From assembly GCA_009809945.1 (NCBI GenBank), contig WTPW01000031.1, positions 408,797-472,796 on the forward strand: 64,000 bases of DNA, read 5' to 3'. Shown piece after piece: positions 22,330-32,400 of the stretch (position 1 is the first letter of the stretch; the number at the start of each line of letters is the position of its first letter). The DNA comes from Gigaspora margarita (lineage: Eukaryota; Glomeromycota; Glomeromycetes; Diversisporales; Gigasporaceae). The position numbers and the translations under genes are program-made. The notes beneath the pieces were generated by a model. The model made no database searches and was not told the origin of the DNA. It saw nothing but the letters and a program-made list of their open reading frames with translations.

Positions 22330-22895
22330 AAGAAAACCAACAATATTCATTCTGAGTACAATAGGCCCAAACCAACACAACCATACCCTCCTCGCAAAAA
22401 TCAACATTCAAGGAAAAACTTTACCTATAACTGTCTCTGCGATCTCCCAGACCAACTTCACAATGACTCCAATTCATGCCCACCAATAGGCCAGGCCCTT
22501 CGCAAAATTAGCATCTGGTCCACTATATGGATCAAATATAGTATTCCTACAAACTATATTTTGTCTATTCAAATNTANGTGAGTCTTGACCACTCTAGTA
22601 GGTTTAGGTNGCAGATAAANTAGTCTGAGCTNTTATTCTTGCATGTAGTTTATATATATTTGTCANTGTACAATTTAANTGGNTAACCACTTATATAAAT
22701 TATTCAATAAAGATATGAGCAAGGCCTTACCTTAAAAAAAAAAAAAAAAAAAAAATTAGTGAATTAGTTGCAATTAATTGATTAATCAATTAATCAATTA
22801 ATTGTCAATTAATTGAACAACTAATCAATTGAAAAAAAATTTTGACAATTTGTAATACTACTTTATTATATAGCAACTATTATCAATCATGAAGA

Positions 22896-23371
22896 AACCT
22901 ATTTTTGAATTAAAGATGTTTTTGAGTTTTTGACCAAAAGAGAAAGAGTAGCTTATTTTTGAAGATGCTTATTTTTTGACAATATATAGTAATAATTTAC
23001 ATAGCTTAATTAATTAAAAGTATTAATTTTGTATTTAAAACTACTACAACAAACTTTATAATATATACTAAAAACTGGAAACTAGTATAAATTTAAAGTA
23101 CAAGAAAAAAAAAATTAAATTAAAAATTTATTGCATATATATGATATTTATAATAACCAGTTAGCATTATAGAACCAAATAAACAAAAGTCTCATATAAT
23201 TGAAATGATACTTTTGTTGTAAAAACAGATAGCCCTTTGTTTGCTTCAAATAACAAGTATATCTTTTTTTTAAAAAAAAATCTATTTGTAATAGCTTGTT
23301 ATATAATAGCTATAAAATTAATATTGATATTAGAGTTATAGTTAGAGTTAAAATTAAAATTAAATTAATAC
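22896..23371. other. Non-coding stretch with AAAATAAGCTAC-type words
   Basis: Contains GTAGCTTATTTTTGAAGATG and relatives of a word that recurs at 4560-4640, 24650-25130 and 29100-29310. No reading frame or RNA gene seen. Confidence 0.4.
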
Positions 23372-23906
23372 GTCTTGCGGATTGATAGCATAGCGGTTAT
23401 GCTCTCAGGATGCAAATCGAAGGTTGTCAGTTCAAATCCTCCTAGAGGCGAAATAGAAAAAACTAGCCAGTTAGGGAACTGAAATACCGTGAGAAAACAG
23501 GGACCCAGAACATCTACAGATGGACTTAATTGGGCAGTTACCATTATCAAATCTGTGGCGGTGACGAGAAAAGTGTTAGAACCTGATTTGGAATAACCGA
23601 AGTTCCACAAGACGTAATGTGAGGCCCAAGTCTGATATTTGTGATACTACATGAACTTGTAGCGCTATCGAGCTGAATTGGTTAAATTCCGGTTTGGCTT
23701 ACGATGATCTGACTACTCCGGCAGTTGGTGCAGGACACCGCCCTTAGGGCCATTAAAGGTATCTGGAGAAAATATTGATCTTAAGCCATGCTCTCCCAGG
23801 AGAAGCCCTCTGTGCATGGTGACTTGGCGATGCTGATACATCATGCGATAAGGGCATAGATGTGGCAATAGGATGTTCTGAAGGAAAAAAAAAATTAAAT
23901 TAATAC
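23357..23906 (+). mobile_element. tRNA-derived SINE, family 2
   Basis: Element 23372-23891 flanked by the 15-bp duplication AAATTAAATTAATAC (23357-23371, 23892-23906) and ending in poly(A). The head is tRNA-like: box A region ATAGCATAGCGGTTATGC (about 23387) and box B region TCAGTTCAAATCC (about 23429), an internal RNA polymerase III promoter. The remaining roughly 430 bp has no reading frame. It looks young because the duplication is perfect. Confidence 0.88.
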
Positions 23907-24640
23907 TCAAAATTTGAAAAAAAGTTAATATATAAGTTAAAAATAATATAAGGCTTAAAGTTTATAATAAATTTATATATTTTTATTATAATTTTTATTA
24001 TAAACTAATACTCATATATCAACAGGTGTAACATGTCCTATGACTATTAAAAATTAAATTAAAATTTCATTAATTTTTTATAAAATAAAAATATAACTTT
24101 GCCAAAACAAATATTTGCCAATTTTAAGATAATAATAATATATAAAATCATGCTCTGAACAACTTACTTAGAAGACAGAAATAAATTAGAATACTGATAT
24201 TTATTAGATAATATTTTGGGAATAGAAGTCAAGTAAAATCTTATCTCTTAATTAAATTTGATTGACTAATATTTATTTATAAATATTATCTAATAAGAGG
24301 AGAGAATAAGCTTCTATAGTATATAGATATTAGATAATAAAAATTAGTACCTTTATCTTGTAAGAAAAATAGATTATCTATATACTAAGTTAAAATTTAT
24401 TATTTTTAATATAAAACTTTTTCTATTAGAGTAACCTGATTTGGGCCCTTAAGCAAAGCTGTTCAGTATAAATTTTATTTATAATTAAAGTTAAAACATG
24501 TTTTTTTAAACCTTTTACTAAATGAAAAATAGTATTAAAGTTAGAAAAAAATTAAAAATAATTTTTTTTAATTTTAATACTATTTTTTACTTAGTAAAAG
24601 GTTCAAAAAAACATGTTTTAATCTCAATCATAAGTAAAAT
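23907..24640. repeat. PAL2 partial copy with internal insertion
   Basis: Left arm plus centre of the long palindrome seen at 4755-5695: centre hairpin CCTTTTACTAAATG...TACTTAGTAAAAGG at about 24511-24602 and the GCCCTTAAGCAAAGCTGTTC landmark at 24446. About 150 bp near 24185-24340, with TATTAGATAATATTT words in both orientations, is absent from the other copy and is probably an insertion. The right arm is truncated near 24625. Confidence 0.6.
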
Positions 24641-25135
24641 TACATATATTGCCGAAAATAAACTATTTTTTAAAATAAGCTACTTTCTGTTTAATTCAAA
24701 AAAATATAAAAATGGTTTGACCTGAAAATAGGCTACCTCCTTTGTCACACCAAAAGAAAATTAACAAAATTTTTAGTTCTAAAAATAAGCTACTCTCATA
24801 ATTGATTATACTTGCTACCATATATGTCTGAAAATAAACTACTATCTAAAATAAGCTACTTCACTGATTTTTTCAAAAATCTTAAAAAATCCATTAGCAG
24901 TTGCTACATATAAAAGTCTAAATTTTACTAAATAAACCTCAAAAGTGCTATTAAGTAAACTTGTTCAGAACGTCAAAGTACACTTACTATAAAAATTTGG
25001 TATTATTTGGACAACTTTTTATTAGTACATTTTTTATTTTTTTCAAAAAATTCAATATTTCAAAAATAAGCTAACCATGTTTTTTTTTGTAATTTTTTGG
25101 CTAAAAAAGTAGCTTATTATCAAACACATATGGTA
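24641..25135. repeat. AAATAAGCTAC repeats and a module fragment
   Basis: At least five copies of AAAATAAGCTACT or close variants between 24650 and 25120, and a fragment of the 340-bp module at about 24895-25020 (CAGTTGCTACATATAAAAGT, TTAAGTAAACTTGTTCAG). No gene. Confidence 0.5.
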
Positions 25136-25482
25136 TATGGAGTGCTTCGTATTAAAAGTGCTCATTTTTACATTTATTTCATTTTGAGATAATTAAGTTT
25201 AACCATTTGTTTTGATTTTTGAACTGATCCAGGATTAATTAAATTTCACGATTTTGATTGGTTAAAGATGGCAGGTGACTATCAGATAATCTCGTGACGT
25301 GTTGGCTCTACGCAGCCTTATGTAATTTTTCTTTTATATTATCTTGATTTTTTATTATGCAAATCGACTTTCATTAATAATTGAAAAATATCTATCATGT
25401 CAAAATTTACATGAATTTAATAAAAACTCATTTTTCAAAAAATTGTAAAAATGTGCCCTTTTAATATGGAGTACTCCATATA
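25136..25482. mobile_element. MITE with TATGGAGTGCTTCGTATTAAAAG ends
   Basis: Inverted ends of about 38 bp: TATGGAGTGCTTCGTATTAA and complement of TTAATATGGAGTACTCCATA, continuing into AAAAGTGCTCATTTTT / AAAAATGTGCCCTTTT. TA or AT lies at both borders; the 2-bp target suggests Tc1/mariner but is not decisive. Non-coding. Confidence 0.6.
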
Positions 25483-26844
25483 GTAAAGTTATAATTTTAC
25501 TACAGTCCGGGACAGCAAAAAGCATCCAATTTTTTTTGGTAGCACCAAATTTAGGTTATATAACACAACTTCTAATTGGCTAATTTTATTAAACCACCAA
25601 ATTTGAAATATGTAATACAACTTCTGATTGGCTAATTTTTATTAAGCACCAAAATTAATTTTTTAATAATAAATATTAACCAATAAAATTGTTTGCACGT
25701 GACTAATATTAATATAATTGGGTAATTATTTTGCGCCAAATTTCTGTTTTACTATTAAAATTACCAAATTTTGATTTTGTAAAAAGCAAGATAATAAAAA
25801 TCTAACTTACAGATTTGTAGTTTAGGTTATAAATAATAAATTTGTAAAAGGGATTTTTAAAATAATATTTGTTATAAAGTTATAAGACTTTAAACAACTG
25901 CAAAAAAATTGGATGAGGGGTGTGGCAACATAATGAAGTTGGATTGTTGTCACTCCTCCAAGCAATAGGTGTAGAGTTCAAATCCTATTGAAGATATTTT
26001 CGAAAATTGCATTTGAGTTATGGTAACTAATCTGCGCTCTAACTAATTGGGTGATACCAAGTTATTAGAAGCTAACTGACTTGTATAATATTACACAAGG
26101 GAAAAGAAGGTGAATAAACCCTGAGAATTAGCAGAGGAACCCACTTGACAAAACCTGAGTGAGGAAGTGTCTAACTTTCAATAGTGCTAGAGAAAAAGAA
26201 ACTTAGACAGAAACTAACCGGAAGCAAATGCATAACAAAAAGGGTTAGAGGACCTATCAACCAGACTTTCAGAGTCGTACCGGAGGAAAAGAACATGTAT
26301 TTTGGAAGCATGTACCAAGTGGAGGGAGACCAATAGCACCCTAAAGCCAGGCTGATCAACTCTTTCGAGTCTTAGAATTGGGAATAGGAATGTAACTAGG
26401 AAAAGAAGCCAGTTAAGGAACTGACCTGGTGCTGGGATTGGGAAACTTCACAAGGGCAGAAGTAGGTAACAGTAGGGTTAGGGTAGTGAATTGACTCGAT
26501 TATATTATGCTTGATCATTGATCAATTTAGGTCAATAATTGAGCACCAATTAATAGCCTCGAGCAACAATAGGTCAATCAATGATTGATGATGCTGATCA
26601 ATCAAATAAGTATTATATTGATCGATTAAAAAATTTTTACCCAGGATATTATTTAATTTCTGATCCAAAAGTCTAATGTTAATATTTCATATTGCTGAAA
26701 ATTTTGATGAAAATATTGTGATTATTAATATCAGGAGCGAACACAATTTCAAGAAGAGATGTAATTTTATAAGGCTGCATAACATTATTTTTAATATAAT
26801 ATTTTTTAACTGGTAAATATAATATAGTTGATCAATAATTGTGA

Positions 26845-27058
26845 CAGATTAAAATAAAATCAGATTAAAATGAAATTTTCTATTTTTTAAGCAAAAATTT
26901 TAAAATTTTTAGAAGACATTTTTGGGGGTTTTTTTAGGTTTAGGGTTAGGGTTTAGGGTTAGGGTTATTAATAAACAAGTATATGTGGGTTTTATAAGCT
27001 TTAAAGGTGAGCAAGAGAGGTCCTCAGTTTCATTTTAATCTGATTTTATTTTAATTTG
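26845..27058. mobile_element. Inner inverted-repeat element
   Basis: CAGATTAAAATAAAATCAGA at the left pairs with TCTGATTTTATTTTAATTTG at the right; pairing continues into TTAAAATGAAA / TTTCATTTTAA. The target duplication is not clear. It encloses the TTAGGG tract. Confidence 0.55.
26932..26966 (+). repeat. Interstitial telomere-like tract
   Basis: Runs of TTTAGGG and TTAGGG mixed over about 33 bp. Similar degenerate CCCTAA words lie at 53540-53650 and 60718-60744. It lies inside a mobile element, so it does not mark a chromosome end. Confidence 0.7.
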
Positions 27059-27309
27059 CCACAATGATTGACTTACATGCTTGATCGATCATACTTGATC
27101 AAGCATGTATCCTTGATATTTGATTGATTAAAAAATTTTTTTTCTGGTTAATTATCGATCAATAATTTTTTTGCCAAGTCAATTCACTAGGTTAGAGTAA
27201 CCCCTGACTGCAAGTGGTCCACTTTGGTAGATGTGTAAGTTACCAAAGCATAGGTGATACCTGTGTGAGACAGGAACCGCTCTACCAAGTATTTTACAAG
27301 AATAAAGTA

Positions 27310-27606
27310 GTCCTAAGCAGTGTTGTACATAGGACAGTTAGGACATAAGTTGGGACATTTTGGAACATTTTGGAACAATTTTTTAAATTGGAATTACTTA
27401 AAATTTTATTAAGATAATCTAATTTAATTTTTTTAGAAATGTGTTTAGTACCTAGAAAAATATATAATCATATATTTTTTTTAATTAATTTATTAATTAT
27501 TAAGACTTAGGACATTGTTGGGACACTTGGGACACTGGGACGTTGGGACATTAGGACATGCCAAAAAAAGGCTAGAACAGTGAAAATGTACAACACTGGT
27601 CCTAAG
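27310..27606. mobile_element. hAT MITE, CAGTGTTGTAC family
   Basis: Element 27318-27598, exact TSD GTCCTAAG (27310-27317, 27599-27606). Ends CAGTGTTGTAC and GTACAACACTG (written 5' to 3' on the plus strand) are perfect inverts. Body of GGGACA(T)TTTGG words plus the family core AAATTTTATTAAGATAA. This intact 281-bp copy defines the family seen also at 14320, 55574 and 55869. Confidence 0.92.
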
Positions 27607-28052
27607 GGATTCTGTTAAGTATCCGGGACTGATCTTGACTAACTAATATATCGAAGGGCTGTACTATGATACAGGTTGGATTGTTAGGAAGAGCAGGGAC
27701 CAGAGGGTTTAAATAGGACCTTCTAGCTGAGTTGCAGGTATGGCAACTAGTATAGAAACTTCAGCCGAACTGCTTAAATTAGATAACCAAAAGTTGTACA
27801 TGTGACTAGTTGTACTCTCATCTATGTAACAAATGTCAGGGCATCCCTGAAGGCACCTGTGATCTGATAATTTGAATAACATACCTTCCCTATAGCGGAA
27901 GCTTTGACTTCAAAAAAAAAAAAAGCAAAAAAATTAGATATTTTTTGCTATCCCGTACTGTATATAAATCGATTATGAGATAAGCATTTAAGTAAACTTA
28001 TTTGTATTAAAATACGTATATTCTGAAATATCTTATAAATCAGATAACTTTT

Positions 28053-28846
28053 TATTATTTGATACTTTTTTTTTTTTTTTTAAGGTGAGGTCATGGCTCT
28101 GGTCTTTATTGAGTATATATCAATTGTTACAATGATGCATCAACACTTTGCAAAAACACTACACTGACTTCTTTAATTCTTTGTGAAAATGATATTGACT
28201 TAGAAGAAGGAATGGCATTAGCAGATGCACTTTGTAAAAACTCTATAGCATATATTGCGTTATAATCTTTATACTATCTACTAAGTACTGAAACTTGGGC
28301 TATCTTTATCCATGACCTAAATCTACTAGAGTCTACCATATTCCCATTTATATAGTTAGTCTAGTTTTTGTATGTTCCCTTCTAGCCAACAATTGGTATT
28401 CACATGTCTGCTACTTTATCCATTTCCTAGTATTATCACTTTCAATTTGGTATATGTGATTCCAGGTAGACGCTTTATGCTTCCAAATTGGTGTACCTTT
28501 TAAATCCTTACTAGCATACTTCTTGGGAGTTCGTATCTCAAGCTATGTAGCTACCTCTACCACATTGGGTAAGTATCTTAAGCCTGCATGCTACCACAAC
28601 TAGCTGATTTTCCTGTGACTTGGAAATCTAGAATTTAGCATTCCAAATTCAGAAATGTGCGAATGACTGTACTTCCCGCTATGGTGATGAAGTACCCAGG
28701 CATTTTCACAAATACTTCCAGTGCCGAGTATAGTTACCCGTATTGGTGGTCCCAGATCCTTTTAATGTTCTAAGACTTCTATATGGGTGCACCCAGAGCT
28801 CCATTGGGATTTAATATATACACACCTCTATGCTTCTATTATTTGA
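28053..28846 (-). mobile_element. Retroposed fragment with 3' poly(A), minus strand
   Basis: Poly(T) at 28066-28081 on the plus strand is the poly(A) tail of a minus-strand copy whose last bases (ACTCAATAAAGA, then ATG and CTCACCTTAAAA) resemble the LINE-A tail (ATTCAATAAAGATATGAGCA and ACCTTAAAA). Target TATTATTTGA is repeated at 28053-28062 and 28837-28846. No RT or RNase H frame is legible in the roughly 770 bp, so it may be a LINE 3'-UTR fragment or a non-autonomous passenger of the same machinery. Confidence 0.65.
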
Positions 28847-29045
28847 CTTTTAATTTTTATATTCAATAGAAAAAATTAATTTTTTTTAAAAAACATATTC
28901 AATAAGCATAAATATTAAAAGTCAAATAATAAAAAAGTTCTCTAATTTATATAAAATTGTATTTTGATTTTTATAATAAGTTTACTTAAATGATTATAAT
29001 CGATTTATATAGTAAAATTATAACTTTACTATATAGCAATTATAA

Positions 29046-29309
29046 TTAATTGACCAAAAATTGCTTTATAAGATTTTTTTATTTAAAATCGCCAAAAAAA
29101 GTTAACTTATTTTTAAAAACATATAGTAATACAATATATTTATTTATTTGTTTACTTGTTAAAGTTTGTATCCAAAAATAAGCTACATTTTTGTTGTGTC
29201 TTAAATTATTTAAAATAATAAATAACCCAAAAATAAGCTATCTCCAGATTTTTTATATTAAAAAATTGGTAAAAAATCTAGCTTGTTTTCAGCAACATAT
29301 AGTATATGC
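29046..29309. other. AAATAAGCTA words, no gene
   Basis: A+T-rich with three AAAATAAGCTAC-type words; nothing else seen. Confidence 0.4.
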
Positions 29310-29610
29310 CAAACAATTTTGTTTAAGAGCCCAAAGTAGATTACTTTAATAGAAGAATAAGGTTTATATTGAAATATAATAAAATTTAATTTTAATATAT
29401 AAATAACACTTTTTTTTACAAGATAATCTACTTTTGTCTCTCCTAAGTAAAGTTGTTCAGAGTATGAATTATTATCTTAAAATTGGCAAATATTTATTTT
29501 TGGCAAAGTTATATTTTTATTTTATACAAAATTAGTAAAATTTAATTTGATTTTTAAGATTATATTTTTTCTTCTTGTTTTATATTTCTAAAAAATTTAA
29601 TTTTAAATTA
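29310..29610. repeat. PAL2 half copy (right arm)
   Basis: Matches the right arm of 4755-5695 from about 5300 onward: AAGAGCCCAAAGTAGATTAC, CCTAAGTAAAGTTGTTCAG, TTATTATCTTAAAATT, TTTAATTTTAAATTAATATAT in order. The left arm is missing. Confidence 0.6.
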
Positions 29611-29619
29611 ATATATAAG

Positions 29620-29810
29620 AAAAAATAGGATATGACAATTTCAAGTTATCAAGTTGTCAGCCCTCAAGCAACAGGCTAAAAGTTTGAATTTCACTAGGAA
29701 AATAGTAAAAAATAGGCCTGTGTTTGGTAACTATAGTTTATATCAGTTAGGTATAAAATCTGTAACTTGATTTTACTATCTAATAATATAGTGTGTACAA
29801 CCTAGATTCA
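29620..29810 (+). mobile_element. Degenerate SINE head
   Basis: GATATGACAATTTCAAGTTA ... AAGTTTGAATTTCACTAGG followed by GGTAACTATAG..., aligning with the box A-box B region and early body of SINE family 1 (33051, 58078). Box B is decayed (GTTTGAATTTC). Old copy, ends unclear. Confidence 0.45.
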
Positions 29811-30538
29811 ACAAATAAAAATTCTTAGTAGCCAAATTTAGATTTTATTTTTTATATATATAAAGAGGTCAATTTTAAAATTTAGCTAATATTTATATAA
29901 GGAAGATTAAGGTATTATGATGAAGTTAAATATATTAGATCGTATCACATGATATATTTATCAAAATTGAATGATTTTGGTATCATCTAATTCATCTTAT
30001 TGAGCTGAGTTGAATAATACCAAAATTATTCAACTCAGATTATTGGATCACAAAATATTTAAAGTTGAATTATTTTTAAAAAAATAAGAAAATTTTGGCT
30101 GTTGAGGTATTGTGATGAATTGGAATTATCTTGTAATCCCGTGACCTCAATTAGATAAAACCTACACCATTCAATCCCACTCTATGAGAGGAATCGAATG
30201 GTGTAAATTTTGCCCGATTCTGATTAGGCTTCCGCAAGGGCTCGGGCTACCCACGGGTACCCTGAGGGTAGTACCACACAGACCGGGTTAGGGTATTGAT
30301 TTTTGGGTCCTAGGGTAAGGGTAAGGGCTCAAGTACTGAGCCCTTATATAGATAGGGTAGGGCTAAAAAGCAACAGTACCCTACCCTCGTACCCGCGAAT
30401 ACCCGGTACTAAACAACCTACCAATTATAATCCAGGCTCTATCAGGTTCTATCGCAGTATGTTACATGGATTATCTTTGCATAAAAAAAATCGACATTTT
30501 TTTTTCTTTGGTTTAACCCCACATTAATAATATGGATG

Positions 30539-30750
30539 TCACGTACGCACTAATTACCAACGCGTAACCAACGTACTAATTAACAACGCACTAATTACCA
30601 ACGCACTACTTACCAACGCACGCACTAATTACCTGCATTCTAATCTACCAACAGACGTACTAAATACGCTAACAACTCACTGAGCTACCAGTATACTGAG
30701 CTGCCAACACATTGAGCTACAGTACCAACGTACTGAATTACCAACCAAGA
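30539..30750 (+). repeat. Degenerate minisatellite ACGCACTAATTACCA
   Basis: About ten imperfect units of ACGCACTAATTACCA, drifting to TACTGAGCTACCAACA toward the right. It lies inside the hAT upstream of its transposase remnant. Confidence 0.75.
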
Positions 30751-30906
30751 AAAGTGGAAGGCTATTAAAAGCCATAGGCAAGATATTAGTATTGTTGCAA
30801 CTTTTTACTCATTATACTGGAACGTTAAAAGCTAACAATACTATATTAATACCATAGCATCTACTACTAATATAAAATCACAAAGTCATGGAAGATTTCA
30901 CAGACG

Positions 30907-31140
30907 ATGATGCCCATAATTATGATAATTATGATGGGCGTCAACTCGGTTACTAGCTTAACCACTTGTTCTAAAAGCATTAATAGCGCAACTAGTGAAA
31001 CTGTCAGTGAAGTCACCAGCGAAATCACCAGCGAAATCACCAGCGAAACCACACCAAGGTTTACGTCCCCCGTTTGGGACCCTTTTTTTTTGTTAAAAGA
31101 AAAACAATCGGTATCACTATTGATACGTATCGATATATAA
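30907..31140 (+). pseudogene. hAT transposase N-terminus with start of a BED finger
   Basis: A Ser/Thr-rich leader with repeated S-E-I-T-S-E (from a 12-bp tandem repeat at 31018-31054) leads into R-F-T-S-P-V-W-D-P-F-F. S-x-V-W-x-x-F is the opening of a BED zinc finger, the DNA-binding domain of hAT transposases; the C-x2-C and H-x-H parts do not follow. The frame ends in unrelated A+T-rich sequence, so an internal deletion removed the rest. An overlapping ATG at 30890 gives only a short acidic peptide. Identification rests on the V-W-x-x-F motif, the leader and the position inside an element with perfect hAT ends. Confidence 0.6.
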
Positions 31141-32080
31141 TTTATAACAGTATTATTAATAACGATAAATATATTTATTAAATTTATCAGGTTCAAAACG
31201 ATTCAACTCATTAAAAAGACAGGAAATTGCCTGAAATTTCACAAGCTGTCTATAAATTATTAATAACAAATTTACGTTCGAAAATTTTATGTTCGAAAAT
31301 TTTATGTTAATATGAAATTTTGAGTGTTCAACTAATAGAATATATAAATGTATTAAAAAAAATTCGTACGTTAAGTATAACCAAAAAATTTACTGGAACT
31401 TTTGTGAAAAATCGAGCGTAACTTTTTAGAGATAGTTCTTATAAAGAGATTTCGCTTAAAAGAAATTAGAAAAACAAGCGCATATTTAGGAAATCTTTTA
31501 AAATTTTGTACTTTTCTTTATAATTAATTAAAAATTATATTTTAATTAATCATTTTTGCTGATAAAAATCTGATCTTATTTTAAAGATATAATTTTTTTG
31601 TTATGTAATATATGTACTCGCATTAGCCTATAACCACTTGCGGGTATTTTGTGGGCAGTTCGGAGGGTACCCTAGCTCATATGGAACGGGTACGGGTACT
31701 AGATTCTGAACCCTAGGGCAAGGGTAGGGCCCGGATAGTTAAGCCCTTTTATAGGCGGGTAGGGTCAGGGTATTGCTAGTACCCGGCCCTACCCGGCCCT
31801 TGCGGAAGCCTAATTCTGATCACTGCATCACAAGATATCCTGATTCGTCATAATATCTTTAGCTATTATATTCTATATATTATAACAAGGGAGATATTAT
31901 GACGAATTGGGATTATCTTATGATCTAGTAATTAGAAATGAATGAATTTGGTACCATTTGATTCATCACAGTGAGACGAATCGAATGGTATACAAATCAT
32001 TCAATTCTGACTGCTGGATCATGAGATATACCAAATTCGTCACAATACCCACTTTGTCATAATACCTTAATCCGCCTTAT

Positions 32081-32400
32081 AAAATGGCCAGATTTAAAAT
32101 TTTAATATATATAAAATAGCCAAATTTAAATTTTTAATATATTTAAAGTAGCCAAATTTAAATTTTTAAAAGACCAAATTTGCTTTTTTTATATATATAA
32201 AAAGTGGTAAAATTTCATCTTTAATAATAAAAATATTATAACTTCAACTTGCTATAATTTTTTTATAAATAAATTTAAAAAAAAATTTAAGAATATGGAA
32301 GTGTTTAGCTTGTTTGATTTAACATTTTAAGATAGTATTTTTTTTTCTATTTTTTTTAAAAAAGGATTAGCAATTTGAATTTCATTAATTTTATTAGTCA
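32081..32400. other. A+T-rich, tandem AAATAGCCAAATTTAAA words
   Basis: Four to five copies of a roughly 34-bp unit (TATATATAAAATAGCCAAATTTAAATTT) at 32085-32215. No gene. Confidence 0.5.

Larger units (their letters stand above)
9358..22768 (+). mobile_element. LINE-A: near full-length non-LTR retrotransposon (APE, RT, RNase H)
   Basis: Element 9373-22753, flanked by the 15-bp duplication AATTAGTGAATTAGT (9358-9372, 22754-22768) and ending in poly(A), with ATTCAATAAAG shortly before it. Removing two inserted elements leaves about 8.6 kb: 5' leader, ORF1, then ORF2 with AP endonuclease, RT, RNase H and zinc-knuckle regions. The order APE-RT-RNase H matches the I/jockey-like LINEs. C-rich sense-strand codon use contrasts with the A+T-rich surroundings. 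Inactive: many stops and frameshifts, two insertions and a changed catalytic motif. Several single Ns lie in the 3' UTR (22575-22683). Confidence 0.9.
9193..22860. mobile_element. Inverted-repeat element (hAT-like) hosting LINE-A
   Basis: Ends TAGTATTACAAATTG (9193) and the exact complement (to 22860). Both subterminal regions, 9220-9372 and 22769-22840, are built from AATTGATTAATTAATTG and CAACTAATCAATT words in both directions. Ends of the TAGT(A/G)TT type resemble the hAT MITEs here, but the flanks GTTTACTA / CTTTATTA match only 6 of 8, and part of the host module is deleted, so the hAT call is inferred. Almost all of its present length is LINE-A inserted later. Confidence 0.6.
7855..22895. 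repeat. 340-bp palindromic module, split by nested insertions
   Basis: Pieces at about 7855-7876, 8938-9192 and 22861-22895 join into one diverged copy of the module seen three times in FB1 (TAGTTGCTATATAATAAAGTC ... TTTATTATATAGCAACTA). About 40 bp of the consensus is missing at the junction with the element at 9193-22860, which suggests a deletion there. Confidence 0.65.
26476..27197. mobile_element. hAT MITE, TTGATCAAT word
   Basis: Element 26484-27189 with ends TAGTGAATTGACT(C/T)G; flanks GGTTAGGG / GGTTAGAG match at 7 of 8. Subterminal DNA is made of TTGATCAATT and GATTGATGATG words in both directions. It holds a second inverted-repeat insert (26845-27058) and an interstitial TTAGGG tract. 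Inserted in the SINE. Confidence 0.8.
25900..27939 (+). mobile_element. tRNA-derived SINE, family 1, interrupted by two hAT MITEs
   Basis: Element 25915-27924, TSD GCAAAAAAATTRGAT (25900-25914 and 27925-27939, one difference), ending in poly(A). Head GGGTGTGGCAACATAATGAAG and, about 50 bp on, GAGTTCAAATCC give boxes A and B of a pol III promoter. Without the two MITEs it is about 1.0 kb, long for a SINE. Landmarks shared with 33051-33770: CAAGGGAAAA(G/A)GAAG and CCCCTGACTGCAAGTGGTC. Landmarks shared with 57266-58096: ACTAGTTGTACTCTCAT. Confidence 0.82.
25501..27962. mobile_element. Tc1/mariner-like MITE hosting a SINE
   Basis: Ends CAGTCCGGGACAGCAAAAA (25503) and complement of GCTATCCCGTACTG (to 27960), pairing over about 36 bp with a few differences. 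TA duplicated at 25501-25502 and 27961-27962, and the rejoined host module supports a 2-bp duplication. Its own sequence (25503-25914, then 27940-27960) is about 430 bp, with a direct repeat of CAACTTCTRATTGGCTAATTTT. Confidence 0.78.
25479..29045. repeat. 340-bp palindromic module split by a MITE and a retroposed fragment
   Basis: Pieces 25479-25502, 27961-28065 and 28837-29045 rejoin to one copy: ATAGTAAAGTTATAATTTTACTA ... AAATCGATTATGAG ... AAGTAAACTTATTTG ... ATTTGACTTTTAATTTTTAT ... TTACTATATAGCAATTAT. The rejoined order supports the insertion history given for 25503-27960 and 28066-28836. Confidence 0.65.
30217..31820. mobile_element. hAT transposon, internally deleted (TIR TAGGCTTCCGCAAGGGC)
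   Basis: Element 30225-31812 with exact TSD ATTCTGAT (30217-30224, 31813-31820). TIR of about 19 bp. Subterminal regions of GGGTACC/GGGTAGGG words make this one of the most G+C-rich parts of the window. A BED-type transposase N-terminus remains at 30907-31140; the rest of the transposase is gone. Confidence 0.92.
29896..32080. mobile_element. Hairpin-module TIR element hosting a hAT
   Basis: Ends TATAAGGAAGATTAAGGTATTATGA on the left and complement of TCATAATACCTTAATCCGCCTTATA on the right. Inside are repeated modules GGTATTATGA(C/T)GAATT...hairpin...AATTCGTCACAATACC, with hairpins at about 29963-30043, 30145-30205 and 31935-32010. Related to 42016-42410. TSD not established. Non-coding except for the inserted hAT. 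Confidence 0.65.

Noticed and set aside
23372..23450. Functional tRNA gene
   Set aside because: Promoter boxes are present, but the acceptor stem does not close and the sequence continues for 440 bp to poly(A) with a target duplication: a SINE.
26932..26966. Chromosome end (TTAGGG)
   Set aside because: Only about 33 bp of mixed units, enclosed in a mobile element with unique sequence on both sides.
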